Source: Mycobacterium terramassiliense (GTDB lineage Bacteria > Actinomycetota > Actinomycetes > Mycobacteriales > Mycobacteriaceae). From it: a stretch of DNA of 63,883 bases. The stretch is taken from contig NZ_LT717701.1 of the NCBI RefSeq assembly GCF_900157385.1, positions 2,543,247-2,607,129 on the forward strand. The letters run 5' to 3'. The first letter of the stretch is position 1, and every line of letters begins with the position of its first letter. The position numbers were made by a program, and so were the translations under genes. Under the pieces are notes generated by a model. That model ran no database searches, had not been told where the DNA came from, and was given only the letters and a program-made list of their open reading frames with translations. This document shows positions 9,755-18,584 of the stretch, piece by piece.

Positions 9755-10216
9755 GTGGCCGACATTCGCCGCAGCCGCAGCATCGCGGCCCGCCCCGAAC
9801 GAATCTGGGACGTCCTCGCGGACTTCGGCTCCATCAGTTCGTGGGCGGCCAACGTCGATCACTCGTGCGTCCTGTTCTCCGGCCCCGACGGGGGAGTCGT
9901 CGGCACCGCACGGCGAGTTCAGGTCAAGCGCGACGCCCTCGTGGAGCGCATCACCGAGTTCGACCCCCCGCGCGCCCTCGCCTACGACATCGAGGGCTTG
10001 CCGCGCCGCGTGCGCCGGGTGGCCAACCGCTGGACGCTGGCCGCGGGCCCGGGCGGTCCGACCGCGACCACCATCGTGACCCTGACCAGCACGGTGGAAA
10101 TCGGTTCTCGCCCAGCCCAAACGCTGGCCGAGCGGGTGCTGTGCCGCTTTCTGGCGCGGCAGTCCGACGTGATGCTTGCCGGTCTCGCGACCCGATTGGA
10201 AGGTGCCCGTGTCTGA
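9755..10216 (+). CDS. SRPBCC (START/Bet v1-like) family protein
   Basis: A 153-residue protein with the SRPBCC fold pattern: an opening strand IRRSRSIAARPERIWDVLADFG, here split as IRRSRSIAA and RPERIWDVLADFG, central strands with RVQVKRDALVERITEFDPP, and a long C-terminal helix ending LATRLEGA. Such proteins bind hydrophobic ligands or act as polyketide cyclases or coenzyme Q-binding proteins; nothing decides which here. It begins with GTG directly after the CbiQ-like gene and overlaps the sulfatase start by 8 bp, so it is translationally coupled on both sides. Confidence 0.75.
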   Translation: MADIRRSRSIAARPERIWDVLADFGSISSWAANVDHSCVLFSGPDGGVVGTARRVQVKRDALVERITEFDPPRALAYDIEGLPRRVRRVANRWTLAAGPGGPTATTIVTLTSTVEIGSRPAQTLAERVLCRFLARQSDVMLAGLATRLEGARV

Positions 10217-12014
10217 TCGCCCCGATGTCATCATCATCATGACCGACGAGGAACGCGCCGTTCCGCCCTACGAGGCGCCCGACGTCCTCGCGTGGCGCGA
10301 CCGAACGTTGGCCGGGCGCAAGTGGTTCGACGATCACGGCGTCAGCTTCGCCCGGCACTACACCGGCTCGCTGGCCTGCGTGCCCAGCCGCCCAACGATT
10401 TTCACCGGGCACTATCCCGATCTACACGGGGTCACCCAGACCGACGGCATCGGGAAAACCGCCGACGACTCCCGCATGCGTTGGCTCCGCCGGGGTGAGG
10501 TGCCCACGCTGGGCAACTGGTTCCGCGCGGCCGGATACGACACGCACTACGACGGCAAGTGGCACATCTCGCATGCCGACCTCGCCGATCCGGCGACCGG
10601 CCGCCCGCTGGCGACCAACGCCGACGACGGCGTGGTCGACGCCGCCGCCGTGCGGCGTTACCTGGACGCCGATCCTCTTGGGCCGTTTGGCTTTTCGGGA
10701 TGGGTGGGCCCCGAGCCGCACGGAGCGCTGTTGGCCAACGCGGGCGTTCGCCGCGACCCGCTGATCGCCGACCGCGTCGTCTCCTGGCTCGCTGACCGCT
10801 ACGCCCGCCGTCGCGACGGCGACCCCGCCGCGCTGCGCCCGTTCCTGCTGGTGGCCAGCTTCGTGAACCCCCACGACATCGTGCTGTTTCCCACCTGGTC
10901 GCGGCGGGGACCGGTGCGGCCATCGCCCTTGGATCCGCCGCCGGTGCCCCCGGCGCCCACCGCCGGCGAGGACCTGTCGACGAAGCCGGCCGCGCAAATC
11001 GCCTTCCGCGAGGCCTACTACTCCGGCTACGGGCCGGCGCCCGCGGTCAGCCGGATCTACGAACGCAACGCGCAGCGCTACCGGGACCTCTATTACCGGC
11101 TGCACGCCGAGGTGGACGGGCCGATCGACCGCGTCAGGCGGGCGGTCACCGAGGGCGGCTCGGCCAACGCGGTGCTGGTGCGCACCGCCGACCACGGCGA
11201 CTTGCTTGGCGCACACGGTGGGCTGCACCAGAAATGGTTCAACCTGTACGACGAGGCCACCCGCGTTCCGTTCGTGATCGCCCGCGTCGGCCCGGACGCC
11301 ACGCGGCCCCGCGTCGTCACCGCGCCCACCTCGCACGTCGACCTGGTGCCCACGCTGCTTTCGGCCGCCGGCATCGACGTGGCCGCCGTCGCGCCCACAC
11401 TGGCCGAGTCGTTCTCGGAAGTCCACGACCTGCCGGGCCGCGACCTCATGCCCGTCGTGGACGGGGGGCCGGCCGATGAGGCCCGGGCGGTCTACCTGAT
11501 GACCCGCGACAACATGCTCGAGGGCGATACCGGCGCTTCGGGCCTGGCGCGGCGCCTGAAGCGGACCGCCAATCCGCCTGCGCCGCTGCGGATCCGGGTG
11601 CCCGCCTATGTCGGCTCGAACTTCGAGGGATTGGTCGTGCGCGTCGACGAGGCGGCCGGGGGCGCCGGGCACCTGTGGAAGCTGGTCCGCACCTTCGACG
11701 ACCCGGGCACTTGGACCGAACCCGGTGTGCGGCATCTCACCGCCAGCGGGCTCGGCGGCGACGCCTTCCGGGCCTCGCCGCTGGATGACCAGTGGGAGCT
11801 GTACGACCTGACCGCCGACCCGATCGAAGCCGACAACCGGTGGACGGATCCGGACCTGCACGAGCTGCGCGGGCACCTGCGGACGCAGCTCAAGCAGGCC
11901 CGGGCCAGCTCCGTGCCGGAGCGAAACCGCCCGTGGCCCTACGCATCTCGCCGCCCGCCGCGGCCACGACCGTCGAGTCTGGCTCGCTGGCTGGGCCGTA
12001 GCCCGAGCAGGTGA
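10209..12014 (+). CDS. Type I (formylglycine) sulfatase
   Basis: A 601-residue member of the alkaline-phosphatase-fold sulfatases that hydrolyses sulfate esters. The signature CVPSRPTIFTG at residue ~57 contains the C-x-P-S-R site whose Cys is oxidised to formylglycine by a separate enzyme (not in the window). Metal ligands are visible at the N-terminus (IIIMTDEER, which replaces the more usual DD pair) and in the middle (TADHGDLLGAHG). A C-terminal ELYDLTADPIEADN is typical of the family. There is no signal peptide, so a cytoplasmic location is likely. The GTG at 10209 overlaps the SRPBCC stop; the GTG at 10203 is an equal alternative. Confidence 0.85.
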   Translation: MSDRPDVIIIMTDEERAVPPYEAPDVLAWRDRTLAGRKWFDDHGVSFARHYTGSLACVPSRPTIFTGHYPDLHGVTQTDGIGKTADDSRMRWLRRGEVPTLGNWFRAAGYDTHYDGKWHISHADLADPATGRPLATNADDGVVDAAAVRRYLDADPLGPFGFSGWVGPEPHGALLANAGVRRDPLIADRVVSWLADRYARRRDGDPAALRPFLLVASFVNPHDIVLFPTWSRRGPVRPSPLDPPPVPPAPTAGEDLSTKPAAQIAFREAYYSGYGPAPAVSRIYERNAQRYRDLYYRLHAEVDGPIDRVRRAVTEGGSANAVLVRTADHGDLLGAHGGLHQKWFNLYDEATRVPFVIARVGPDATRPRVVTAPTSHVDLVPTLLSAAGIDVAAVAPTLAESFSEVHDLPGRDLMPVVDGGPADEARAVYLMTRDNMLEGDTGASGLARRLKRTANPPAPLRIRVPAYVGSNFEGLVVRVDEAAGGAGHLWKLVRTFDDPGTWTEPGVRHLTASGLGGDAFRASPLDDQWELYDLTADPIEADNRWTDPDLHELRGHLRTQLKQARASSVPERNRPWPYASRRPPRPRPSSLARWLGRSPSR

Positions 12015-12063
12015 TAATTCCTACGATGGGTCTGGTCTGAACCCGAAGCGCGTGCGCGTCAAG

Positions 12064-12996
12064 TCACGGGAGAAAGACCACGCGTTCGTCCTCGCCGAGA
12101 GATTGCGTCCATACCGCCGTGACGTCGCTTAGCGGCGCCGTCCGGGTGCGGACGTCGAACGCTCCCGCGGTGACGGCTTCGGCGATGCTGGGAATCTCCT
12201 CTCGGAATGTGTCGCCGGACACTGATCCGATACCGCTTCCGACGATCTGCAGGCGGGTCGACCGAAGTGCCGCGGAGAGGATCTCGGCGCCGGGTCCTGC
12301 CATCGAGCCGATTTCTATCCAGATGACGTCTTTGCCCCGGTCGCGGCGGTGCGAGAGCAGGTCGACCATGCCCTTGGCGGTCGGTGGCCCCCACACGTAG
12401 TCGATGACGACATCGACGTCTCCGGCCGTGTCGAGTTGGTCGAAGGTGAGAACGCGGTCGGCGCCGAGGGCTGTCAATGCGCTGAGCCGCTGTGGACTTC
12501 GGCCGACGGCGATGACCTGGTCAGCGCCGAAGCGCTTGGCGACCTGAATTGCCATGCGTCCGGCGCTACCCGTGGCCCCCAGGATCAGCACGCGCGATCC
12601 CCGCTCGAAGTTGATCCGGTGGCGCAGCGCAACCCATGACGACATCGCTGGATTCAACGCGGCCGCGACCGCAACCGGGTCAGCCGTATTGGGCAGCGCC
12701 ACGACGCGGTCTTTGGCGACGACCGTGCGCTGCGCCATGGTGCCCATCGCGGTGTCGTCCAGAAGGGCGTAATAGAGCACGCCCCGGAAATCCCGGACCA
12801 CGGCATCGATGCCGGGCACGAGAGGAAGCACGCCGGTGCTGGTGTAGTGCGATCCGTCCGCCTGGGAGCGGACACGCGGATGCAATGCCGTCGCGACGAC
12901 GTCGACCACCATCTCGCTCGACTTCTGCGGCACCGGAACGGGCACATCGTGGTAGCTGGGTGGCTCGTCGAATCTGCTGACGACCGCGGCTTTCAT
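12064..12996 (-). CDS. Zinc-less quinone oxidoreductase / MDR-family alcohol dehydrogenase
   Basis: A 310-residue medium-chain reductase that probably reduces quinones or enals with NADPH. The nucleotide-binding motif LILGATGSAGRMAIQVA (about residues 138-154) is the AxGxxG type of quinone oxidoreductases, and no catalytic or structural zinc cysteines are present. The start is the ATG at 12996; the preceding in-frame residues lie in the promoter. It is divergent from a MarR regulator with an exceptional palindrome between them, so it is very likely the target of that repressor. Electrophile or quinone stress is the natural inducer class. Confidence 0.8.
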   Translation of the reverse strand: MKAAVVSRFDEPPSYHDVPVPVPQKSSEMVVDVVATALHPRVRSQADGSHYTSTGVLPLVPGIDAVVRDFRGVLYYALLDDTAMGTMAQRTVVAKDRVVALPNTADPVAVAAALNPAMSSWVALRHRINFERGSRVLILGATGSAGRMAIQVAKRFGADQVIAVGRSPQRLSALTALGADRVLTFDQLDTAGDVDVVIDYVWGPPTAKGMVDLLSHRRDRGKDVIWIEIGSMAGPGAEILSAALRSTRLQIVGSGIGSVSGDTFREEIPSIAEAVTAGAFDVRTRTAPLSDVTAVWTQSLGEDERVVFLP

Positions 12997-13080
12997 GGTG
13001 GTCTTCTCTTCCCGTCCCCACAAGATGCTTGCGCAACCGGTTTCCCGGGGATCTGCGGTGCGGGTCCGCCCCGCGCAATT

Positions 13081-13119
13081 ACATCGTAATGAGAACTATT
13101 ATAGTTCGCAATACGACGT
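13081..13119. promoter_or_regulatory. 39-bp palindromic operator between oxidoreductase and MarR genes
   Basis: A dyad centred on 13100 pairs 16 of 19 positions. Its core is the perfect GAACTA-TTA-TAGTTC (13093-13107), and outer arms TCGTA and TACGA mirror each other exactly at 13084-13088 and 13112-13116. It lies in an AT-rich pocket 85-115 bp from the oxidoreductase start and 24 bp from the MarR start. It is the obvious binding site for the adjacent MarR protein, acting on both promoters. Confidence 0.75.
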
Positions 13120-13142
13120 ATTTAGGCGTAGCCTTATTCGTC

Positions 13143-13577
13143 ATGACTCCCGATCGGCCGCCCCGCGCGGGTCTTTCCGACGACTTGCGAGATGCGCTGG
13201 TGCAAACCTCTTTTGCGATGATGGCGGCGCTTACGGAAGTGGCTGCCGAACACGGCCTCTCGCTGACACAGCTTCGGATACTGGGGATCATGCGCGATCG
13301 CGAGCCCACCGTGACCGATCTGGCGACCTATACCGGATTAGAGCGGTCGACCGTCAGTGGACTCATCGATCGCGCGGCTCGGCGCGGCCTTGTGGTCAAG
13401 ACCTCTCACCCAGACGACGGCCGGTCGGTCCGGGTGCGGCTCACCCCGCGGGCCCGCCGCCTGGAGCGTGATGTCACCGCGGTAATTGCTGAGCGGATTG
13501 CGCCGTTGACGCGACGGTTGAGCGCCAGCGAACAGACACGGCTCACGACTTTGCTGAACAGAGCGCTCGGCCAATGA
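13143..13577 (+). CDS. MarR-family regulator of the adjacent oxidoreductase
   Basis: A 144-residue winged-helix dimer. Helix-turn-helix residues ~60-85 read VTDLATYTGLERSTVSGLID and the wing carries HPDDGRSVRVRLT. There is no cysteine anywhere in the protein, so thiol oxidation of the kind used by OhrR or YodB can be excluded; a small ligand must be the signal. The ATG at 13143 is preferred over open upstream codons that run through the operator. Divergent arrangement with the quinone oxidoreductase supports a dedicated repressor-target pair. Confidence 0.85.
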   Translation: MTPDRPPRAGLSDDLRDALVQTSFAMMAALTEVAAEHGLSLTQLRILGIMRDREPTVTDLATYTGLERSTVSGLIDRAARRGLVVKTSHPDDGRSVRVRLTPRARRLERDVTAVIAERIAPLTRRLSASEQTRLTTLLNRALGQ

Positions 13578-13617
13578 CGCGGCGGTGCGAGCCAGAGGGT
13601 CACGGTTCGATTCGCCG

Positions 13618-14064
13618 CTAGGTCCGCATCCGGTCGATGAGGTTCGACAGCACGACGATGCTTTCGCTGCGTTCGATGTCGGCGCTGGAGCGGATGCGTT
13701 CCAGGGCGGCCTCCAGGTGGCGCATGTCGCGGGCCAGGACGTGCAGGATCGCATCCGAGGTGCCGGTGACCGTCGCCGCGCTGACCACCTCGGGCATGTC
13801 CGCCCACGCCGCACGCAGCCGATCGGGCGCGATGGTGCCGTGGCAGAACACCTGCACGTAGGCCTCCGTCTTCCAGCCGCGCGCGTTGGGGTCGACGACC
13901 GTCGTGAAGCCCTTGATCACGCCGTCGTCGAGCATCCGGTCGACGCGACGTTTGACCGCGGGCGCCGAAAGGTTCACCGTCTGGCCGATTTCCGCGAAGG
14001 TGGCCCTCGCGTTCTGGGTGAGCTCCCCAAGGATGCGCTCATCGGTCTCGTCCAGGCGGTCCAT
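13618..14064 (-). CDS. Lrp/AsnC-family regulator (Rv2324-like)
   Basis: A 148-residue regulator with an N-terminal helix-turn-helix (residues ~6-55, FAEIGQTVNLSAPAVKRRVD) and a C-terminal RAM domain that binds an amino acid and mediates octamer formation (residues ~65-140). It is divergent from the dimethylargininase-rocD-rocE operon, as its homologue is in M. tuberculosis, so arginine or ornithine is the likely effector and that operon the likely target. The start is the ATG at 14064. Confidence 0.88.
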   Translation of the reverse strand: MDRLDETDERILGELTQNARATFAEIGQTVNLSAPAVKRRVDRMLDDGVIKGFTTVVDPNARGWKTEAYVQVFCHGTIAPDRLRAAWADMPEVVSAATVTGTSDAILHVLARDMRHLEAALERIRSSADIERSESIVVLSNLIDRMRT

Positions 14065-14109
14065 GCGCTATCCCCTTTAACAAATCGTCGTAAATTCGAT
14101 GCTAGCGCA

Positions 14110-14179
14110 ATAAATCGACTGTAGACACGCAAGAAACGTCGTTTGCTTGTTCCAAGCGACGCAAATACCGTTGATTTAT
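14110..14179. promoter_or_regulatory. Candidate AsnC binding sites upstream of arginine-catabolic operon
   Basis: The gap between the AsnC gene and the dimethylargininase gene holds a perfect dyad AAACG-T-CGTTT at 14134-14144. It also holds two facing copies of ATAAATC(G/A)AC, one at 14110-14119 and the inverted one at 14170-14179, the latter overlapping the dimethylargininase ATG at 14178. Phased AT-rich half-sites fit the wrapping mode of Lrp proteins. Position and symmetry are seen; binding is inferred. Confidence 0.45.
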
Positions 14180-15020
14180 GACGGATTCGTTCGTTGCGAC
14201 CCCCGCGCCTGCCAAGCCCGTCCGCAGGTGCCGGGCGCGGCGGTACGCGATGACCCCGCCGACGTATTTCGCCGTCGAGTACGCGATCAACCCCTGGATG
14301 GACGTCGACAGGCCCGTCGACGCCCGCGTCGCGCAGGCGCAGTGGGAGGCCCTACGCCAGACCTATCTACGGCTCGGCCACCGCGTGGACGTGGTCGAGC
14401 CCGTGCCGGGGCTGCCCGACATGGTCTACGCCGCCAACGGCGGGTTCATCGCCCGCGACATCGCCCTCGTCGCCCGGTTCCGATTCGCCGAGCGTGCCGG
14501 CGAGTCGGCGGCCTACGCCGAATGGATGTCATCGCTGGGCTACCGGCCCGTGTCGACCCGTCACGTCAACGAGGGGCAGGGCGATCTGCTGATGGTCGGC
14601 GATACGGTGTTGGCCGGCTATGGCTTTCGCACCGACCGGCGCGCCCACTCGGAAATCTCCGCGGCCCTGGGCATGCCGGTGGTGTCGCTGGAGCTGGTCG
14701 ATCCGCGCTTCTATCACCTCGACACCGCGCTGGGCGTCCTCGACGATCACACGATCGCCATCTACCCGCCGGCGTTCGGCGCGTCCGCGCGGGACCAGCT
14801 GCGCGCGCTGTTTCCCGACGCGATCGTGGTCGGAAGCGCCGACGCGTACGTGCTGGGGCTCAACGTTGTCTCCGACGGCCTGCACGTCGTGCTGCCTTCG
14901 GCCGCAACCGGTTTCGCCGCGCAGCTGCGCGCGGCCGGCTTCGAGCCGGTGGGCGTGGATCTGTCCGAGTTGCTCAAGGGCGGCGGTTCGGTCAAGTGCT
15001 GCACATTGGAGGTGTTCTGA
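14178..15020 (+). CDS. Dimethylarginine dimethylaminohydrolase / amidinotransferase-fold hydrolase (Rv2323c-like)
   Basis: A 280-residue guanidine-modifying enzyme predicted to hydrolyse methylated arginine (or a related guanidino compound) to citrulline plus an amine. The nucleophilic Cys is in the terminal GGGSVKCCTLEVF, the catalytic His in NVVSDGLHVVLP (residue ~238), and the substrate acid residues in MVYAANGGFIARD. The gene stops immediately before the rocD ATG with no gap, so the two are coupled. Together with rocD and rocE it forms an arginine/ornithine utilisation operon. Exact substrate is not proven; adjacent tandem cysteines (CC) leave the nucleophile to be confirmed. Confidence 0.82.
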   Translation: MTDSFVATPAPAKPVRRCRARRYAMTPPTYFAVEYAINPWMDVDRPVDARVAQAQWEALRQTYLRLGHRVDVVEPVPGLPDMVYAANGGFIARDIALVARFRFAERAGESAAYAEWMSSLGYRPVSTRHVNEGQGDLLMVGDTVLAGYGFRTDRRAHSEISAALGMPVVSLELVDPRFYHLDTALGVLDDHTIAIYPPAFGASARDQLRALFPDAIVVGSADAYVLGLNVVSDGLHVVLPSAATGFAAQLRAAGFEPVGVDLSELLKGGGSVKCCTLEVF

Positions 15021-16244
15021 ATGACGATCCTCGACACCGAAGCCGACACGGCGATCGCGCTGGTCGAAAGGCATGCAGCGCACAACTATTCGCCGCTGCC
15101 CGTGGTGGCGGCCAGCGCCGAGGGCGCCTGGATCACCGACGTCGACGGCCGCCGCTACCTGGATTGCCTGGCCGCCTACTCGGCGGTCAACTTCGGCCAT
15201 CGCCACCCCGAGATCACCGCGACGGCCCACGCGCAGCTCGATACCCTCACCCTGGTCAGCCGCGCGTTCCATTCCGACAACCTCGGACCGTTCTGCGCGG
15301 CCCTCGGCGGGTTGTGCGGCAAAGACATGGTGCTGCCGATGAACTCGGGCGCCGAGGCCGTGGAGAGTGCGCTCAAGGTGGCCCGCAAGTGGGGCTCCGA
15401 CGTCAAGGGCGTCCCGCCGGGCCGGGCGAACATCATCGTGGCCGACAACAACTTTCACGGCCGCACGATCAGCATCGTCAGCTTCTCCTCGGACCCGACG
15501 GCGCGGGACGGGTTCGGGCCGTTCACCCCCGGCTTCCGCTCGGTGCCGTTCGGCCACGCCGCGGCGCTGGCCCGCGCTATCGACGAGAACACGGTGGCGG
15601 TGCTGCTGGAGCCGATCCAGGGCGAGGCCGGCATCGTCGTCCCGCCCGACAACTACCTGCCCACCGTCCGCGCGCTGTGCAGCGAACACAACGTGCTGCT
15701 GATCGCCGACGAGATCCAGTCGGGGCTGGCCCGCACCGGCTACACGTTCGCCTGCGACCGGTGGGGCGTCGTGCCGGACGTCTACCTGCTCGGCAAGGCA
15801 CTGGGCGGGGGTGTGGTCCCGCTGTCGGCGGTGGTCGCGGACCGCGAGATCCTAGGCGTGCTGCATCCCGGTGAGCACGGCTCGACCTTCGGCGGCAACC
15901 CGCTGGCGGCGGCGATCGGCACCACCGTGGCCGCCATGCTGGGACGTGGCGAATTCCAGGCCCGGTCGAGGGAATTAGGGGAGCACCTGCACCGCCGCCT
16001 GCGGGGGCTGATCGGCGAGGGCGTGGTTGCGGTGCGCGGCCTCGGCCTGTGGGCCGGGGTGGACGTCGACCCGGCGCTGGGCACCGGCAAGGACATCAGC
16101 CTGCGGTTGGCGCGCCGCGGCGTGCTGGTCAAGGACACCCACGCCTCGACGCTGCGGTTCGCGCCGCCCCTGGTGGTCACCCCGCAGGAGATCGACTGGG
16201 CGATTGACCAGTTCGCTGCGGCATTGCGGGAGGCATGCGCATAA
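15021..16244 (+). CDS. rocD: Ornithine aminotransferase, intact
   Basis: A 407-residue class III PLP aminotransferase that converts ornithine and 2-oxoglutarate to glutamate semialdehyde and glutamate. Seen motifs: the phosphate-binding region PMNSGAEAVESALK (~residue 100), LLIADEIQSGLARTG with the PLP-contacting Asp (~residue 230), and the Schiff-base Lys in LLGKALGGG (~residue 258). Length matches the full enzyme. In M. tuberculosis H37Rv the same locus is annotated as two genes, rocD1 and rocD2; here the frame is unbroken. It sits directly behind the dimethylargininase and ahead of rocE. Confidence 0.92.
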   Translation: MTILDTEADTAIALVERHAAHNYSPLPVVAASAEGAWITDVDGRRYLDCLAAYSAVNFGHRHPEITATAHAQLDTLTLVSRAFHSDNLGPFCAALGGLCGKDMVLPMNSGAEAVESALKVARKWGSDVKGVPPGRANIIVADNNFHGRTISIVSFSSDPTARDGFGPFTPGFRSVPFGHAAALARAIDENTVAVLLEPIQGEAGIVVPPDNYLPTVRALCSEHNVLLIADEIQSGLARTGYTFACDRWGVVPDVYLLGKALGGGVVPLSAVVADREILGVLHPGEHGSTFGGNPLAAAIGTTVAAMLGRGEFQARSRELGEHLHRRLRGLIGEGVVAVRGLGLWAGVDVDPALGTGKDISLRLARRGVLVKDTHASTLRFAPPLVVTPQEIDWAIDQFAAALREACA

Positions 16245-16275
16245 TCAGCTGATCCACGCAACAGGGGGGGCGCAC

Positions 16276-17709
16276 GTGCCATCCAGCTCGATCAGCCTGA
16301 CGGAGCAGATGCTGCGGCGTCGTCCCGTCGTCGGCGCGCACGCCGCGCGCGGGGCCGCCGACCACCTCAACCGCAGCATCGGCACCTTTCAGCTCACCAT
16401 GTTCGGCGTCGGCTCGACGATCGGCACCGGGATCTTCTTCGTCATGTCCCAGGCGGTGCCCGAGGCCGGTCCCGCGGTGATCGTCTCGTTCCTCATCGCC
16501 GGCATCGCGGCCGGCCTGGCGGCCATCTGCTACGCCGAATTGGCCTCCGCGGTCCCGGTTTCGGGCTCGTCGTACTCCTACGCGTACACCACGCTGGGCG
16601 AGGCGGTCGCGATGGGGGTCGCCGCGTGCCTGCTGCTGGAGTACGGCGTGTCGACCGCCGCAGTCTCGGTCACCTGGAGCGGCTACCTGAACAAGCTGCT
16701 GCACAACGCGTTCGGATTCCAGCTGCCGCACGCCCTGTCGGCCGCGCCGTGGGATACCGAACCGGGCCTCGTGAACCTGCCGGCCATCGTCCTGATCGTG
16801 ATGTGCGCGCTGCTGCTGATCCGCGGCGCCAGCGAATCGGCCAAGGTCAACACCGTCATGGTGCTGACCAAGCTCGGGGTGCTGATCATGTTCGTCATCC
16901 TCGCGTTCACGGCCTTCGACCTCGACCGGCTCAAGGACTTCGCCCCGTTCGGCGTCGCGGGCGTCGGCTCGGCGGCCGGCACCATCTTCTTCTCCTACAT
17001 CGGCCTGGACGCGGTCTCGACGGCGGGCGACGAGGTCAAGGACCCGCAGAAGACCATGCCGCGCGCCATCCTCGCGGCGCTGGTCACCGTCACCACCGTG
17101 TACGTCCTCGTCGCGCTGGCCGCGCTCGGCACCCAGCCGTGGCGGGACTTCGCCGCGCAGCAAGAGGCGGGGCTGGCCACCATCCTCGACAACGTCACCC
17201 ACGGCCGCTGGGCCAGCACGATTCTGGCCGCCGGCGCCGTCATCTCCATCTTCTCCGTCACCCTGGTCACCATGTACGGCATGACGCGGATCCTGTTCGC
17301 CATGGGCCGCGACGGGCTGCTGCCGTCGCGATTCGCCGCCGTGAACGCGCGCACCATGACCCCGGTGAGCAACACCGTGATCGTCGCGGTGGCCGCGGGG
17401 AGCCTGGCCGCCTTCGTCCCGCTCGACAAGCTGACGGACATGGTGTCCATCGGCACCCTGACGGCGTTCATCGTCGTATCCCTCGGGGTGATCATCCTGC
17501 GCGTGCGCGAACCCGAGCTGCCGCGGGCGTTCAAAGTGCCGGGTTACCCTGTCACGCCGGCACTTTCGGTGCTCGCGTGCGGCTACATCCTGTTCAGCCT
17601 GCACTGGTACACGTGGATCGCGTTCACCGCCTGGATCGCGGTGGCGCTGATCTTCTACTTCGCCTGGGGCCGCCACCACAGCGCGCTCAACGAGGGTGAA
17701 ACGCCGTGA
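16276..17709 (+). CDS. rocE: Arginine/ornithine-type APC permease
   Basis: A 477-residue amino-acid permease of the APC superfamily with about twelve membrane segments. Helix 1 has the substrate-backbone motif GVGSTIGTGIFF (~residue 45) and helix 2-3 the conserved CYAELASAVPVSGSSYSYAY. The start is a GTG at 16276; the open frame reaching back to 16027 lies inside rocD and is a shadow. It ends with a GTGA overlap to the universal stress protein gene, so it is part of the ddaH-like/rocD/rocE/USP operon. Specificity for arginine or ornithine is inferred from context. Confidence 0.88.
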   Translation: MPSSSISLTEQMLRRRPVVGAHAARGAADHLNRSIGTFQLTMFGVGSTIGTGIFFVMSQAVPEAGPAVIVSFLIAGIAAGLAAICYAELASAVPVSGSSYSYAYTTLGEAVAMGVAACLLLEYGVSTAAVSVTWSGYLNKLLHNAFGFQLPHALSAAPWDTEPGLVNLPAIVLIVMCALLLIRGASESAKVNTVMVLTKLGVLIMFVILAFTAFDLDRLKDFAPFGVAGVGSAAGTIFFSYIGLDAVSTAGDEVKDPQKTMPRAILAALVTVTTVYVLVALAALGTQPWRDFAAQQEAGLATILDNVTHGRWASTILAAGAVISIFSVTLVTMYGMTRILFAMGRDGLLPSRFAAVNARTMTPVSNTVIVAVAAGSLAAFVPLDKLTDMVSIGTLTAFIVVSLGVIILRVREPELPRAFKVPGYPVTPALSVLACGYILFSLHWYTWIAFTAWIAVALIFYFAWGRHHSALNEGETP

Positions 17710-18584
17710 CCGTCGTCGTCGGGTACCGGGCCGGCGAGGTCGGGCTGTCGGGGTTGCACCTGGCCGTCCGCGCCGCGCGATCGCTCGGCACGTCGCTCGT
17801 TGTGGCGACCATCGTGCCCAAGCCCTGGCTGACGCCGTCGTTCGCCCGCGTGGATGCCGAGTACGAGCAGTGGGCGGACAACCTGGCCGCGGAGTCCGCC
17901 AAGGAGGCCGCGCGTTTCCTCGGCGAGGTGTCCGACGGCATCGAGGTCGCCTACGTGCATCGCGCGCACCGGTCGGTGTCGGGTGGGCTGATCGAGGTCG
18001 TGCAGGAAGCCGGCGGCGAGGTGGTCGTGCTGGGGTCGTTGCCCAGCGGCGGGCCCGGTCCGGTGGTGATCGGCACGACCGCCGACTGGTTATTGCACGC
18101 CTCGCCCGTGCCGGTCGCCATCAGCCCACCCGGATACCGCGCGCACACAGGCGGATTGACCCGGCTCGCCTGCGCCTACGCGGCCACACCGGACTCGGTC
18201 GAGGTGGTGCGGCGCTGCTGCGAGGCCGCGCAGCGATTCGGTGTGCCGCTGCGGGTGATCACGTTCGCCGTCCGGGGCAAGACGATGTACCCGCCCGAGG
18301 TCGGGTTGGACGCCGAGGACCAGATTCTCGAGGCGTGGGCGTCGCAGGCACGAAACGTATTGGCGGGCTTGAAGACCGACGGGGTGGTCGGTGACGACGT
18401 TGCGCTGGACGTGGTCACCGGTCACGACTGGGAAGGCGCGCTGCGCAAGGTCGACTGGCAGGACGGCGAGATCCTGGCGATGGGCACCCGGCCGCGCGAC
18501 GAGATCCGCCGGGTGTTCCTCGGTTCGCGCAGCGCCAAGATCATTCGCGAGAGCCCGGTGCCGGTGCTGGTACTGCCCGGCTAG
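17706..18584 (+). CDS. Tandem universal stress protein (Rv2319c-like)
   Basis: A 292-residue protein made of two USP domains (about 1-145 and 155-290). The second domain keeps the ATP-binding pattern near its end (MGTRPRD then FLGSRSAKI), and the first ends with a related VIGTTADWLL. USPs bind ATP or cAMP and act as cytosolic stress or signalling modules. Its GTG start overlaps the rocE stop, and in M. tuberculosis the homologue has the same neighbours, so a link to amino-acid uptake or energy state is plausible but unproven. Confidence 0.85.
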   Translation: MTVVVGYRAGEVGLSGLHLAVRAARSLGTSLVVATIVPKPWLTPSFARVDAEYEQWADNLAAESAKEAARFLGEVSDGIEVAYVHRAHRSVSGGLIEVVQEAGGEVVVLGSLPSGGPGPVVIGTTADWLLHASPVPVAISPPGYRAHTGGLTRLACAYAATPDSVEVVRRCCEAAQRFGVPLRVITFAVRGKTMYPPEVGLDAEDQILEAWASQARNVLAGLKTDGVVGDDVALDVVTGHDWEGALRKVDWQDGEILAMGTRPRDEIRRVFLGSRSAKIIRESPVPVLVLPG

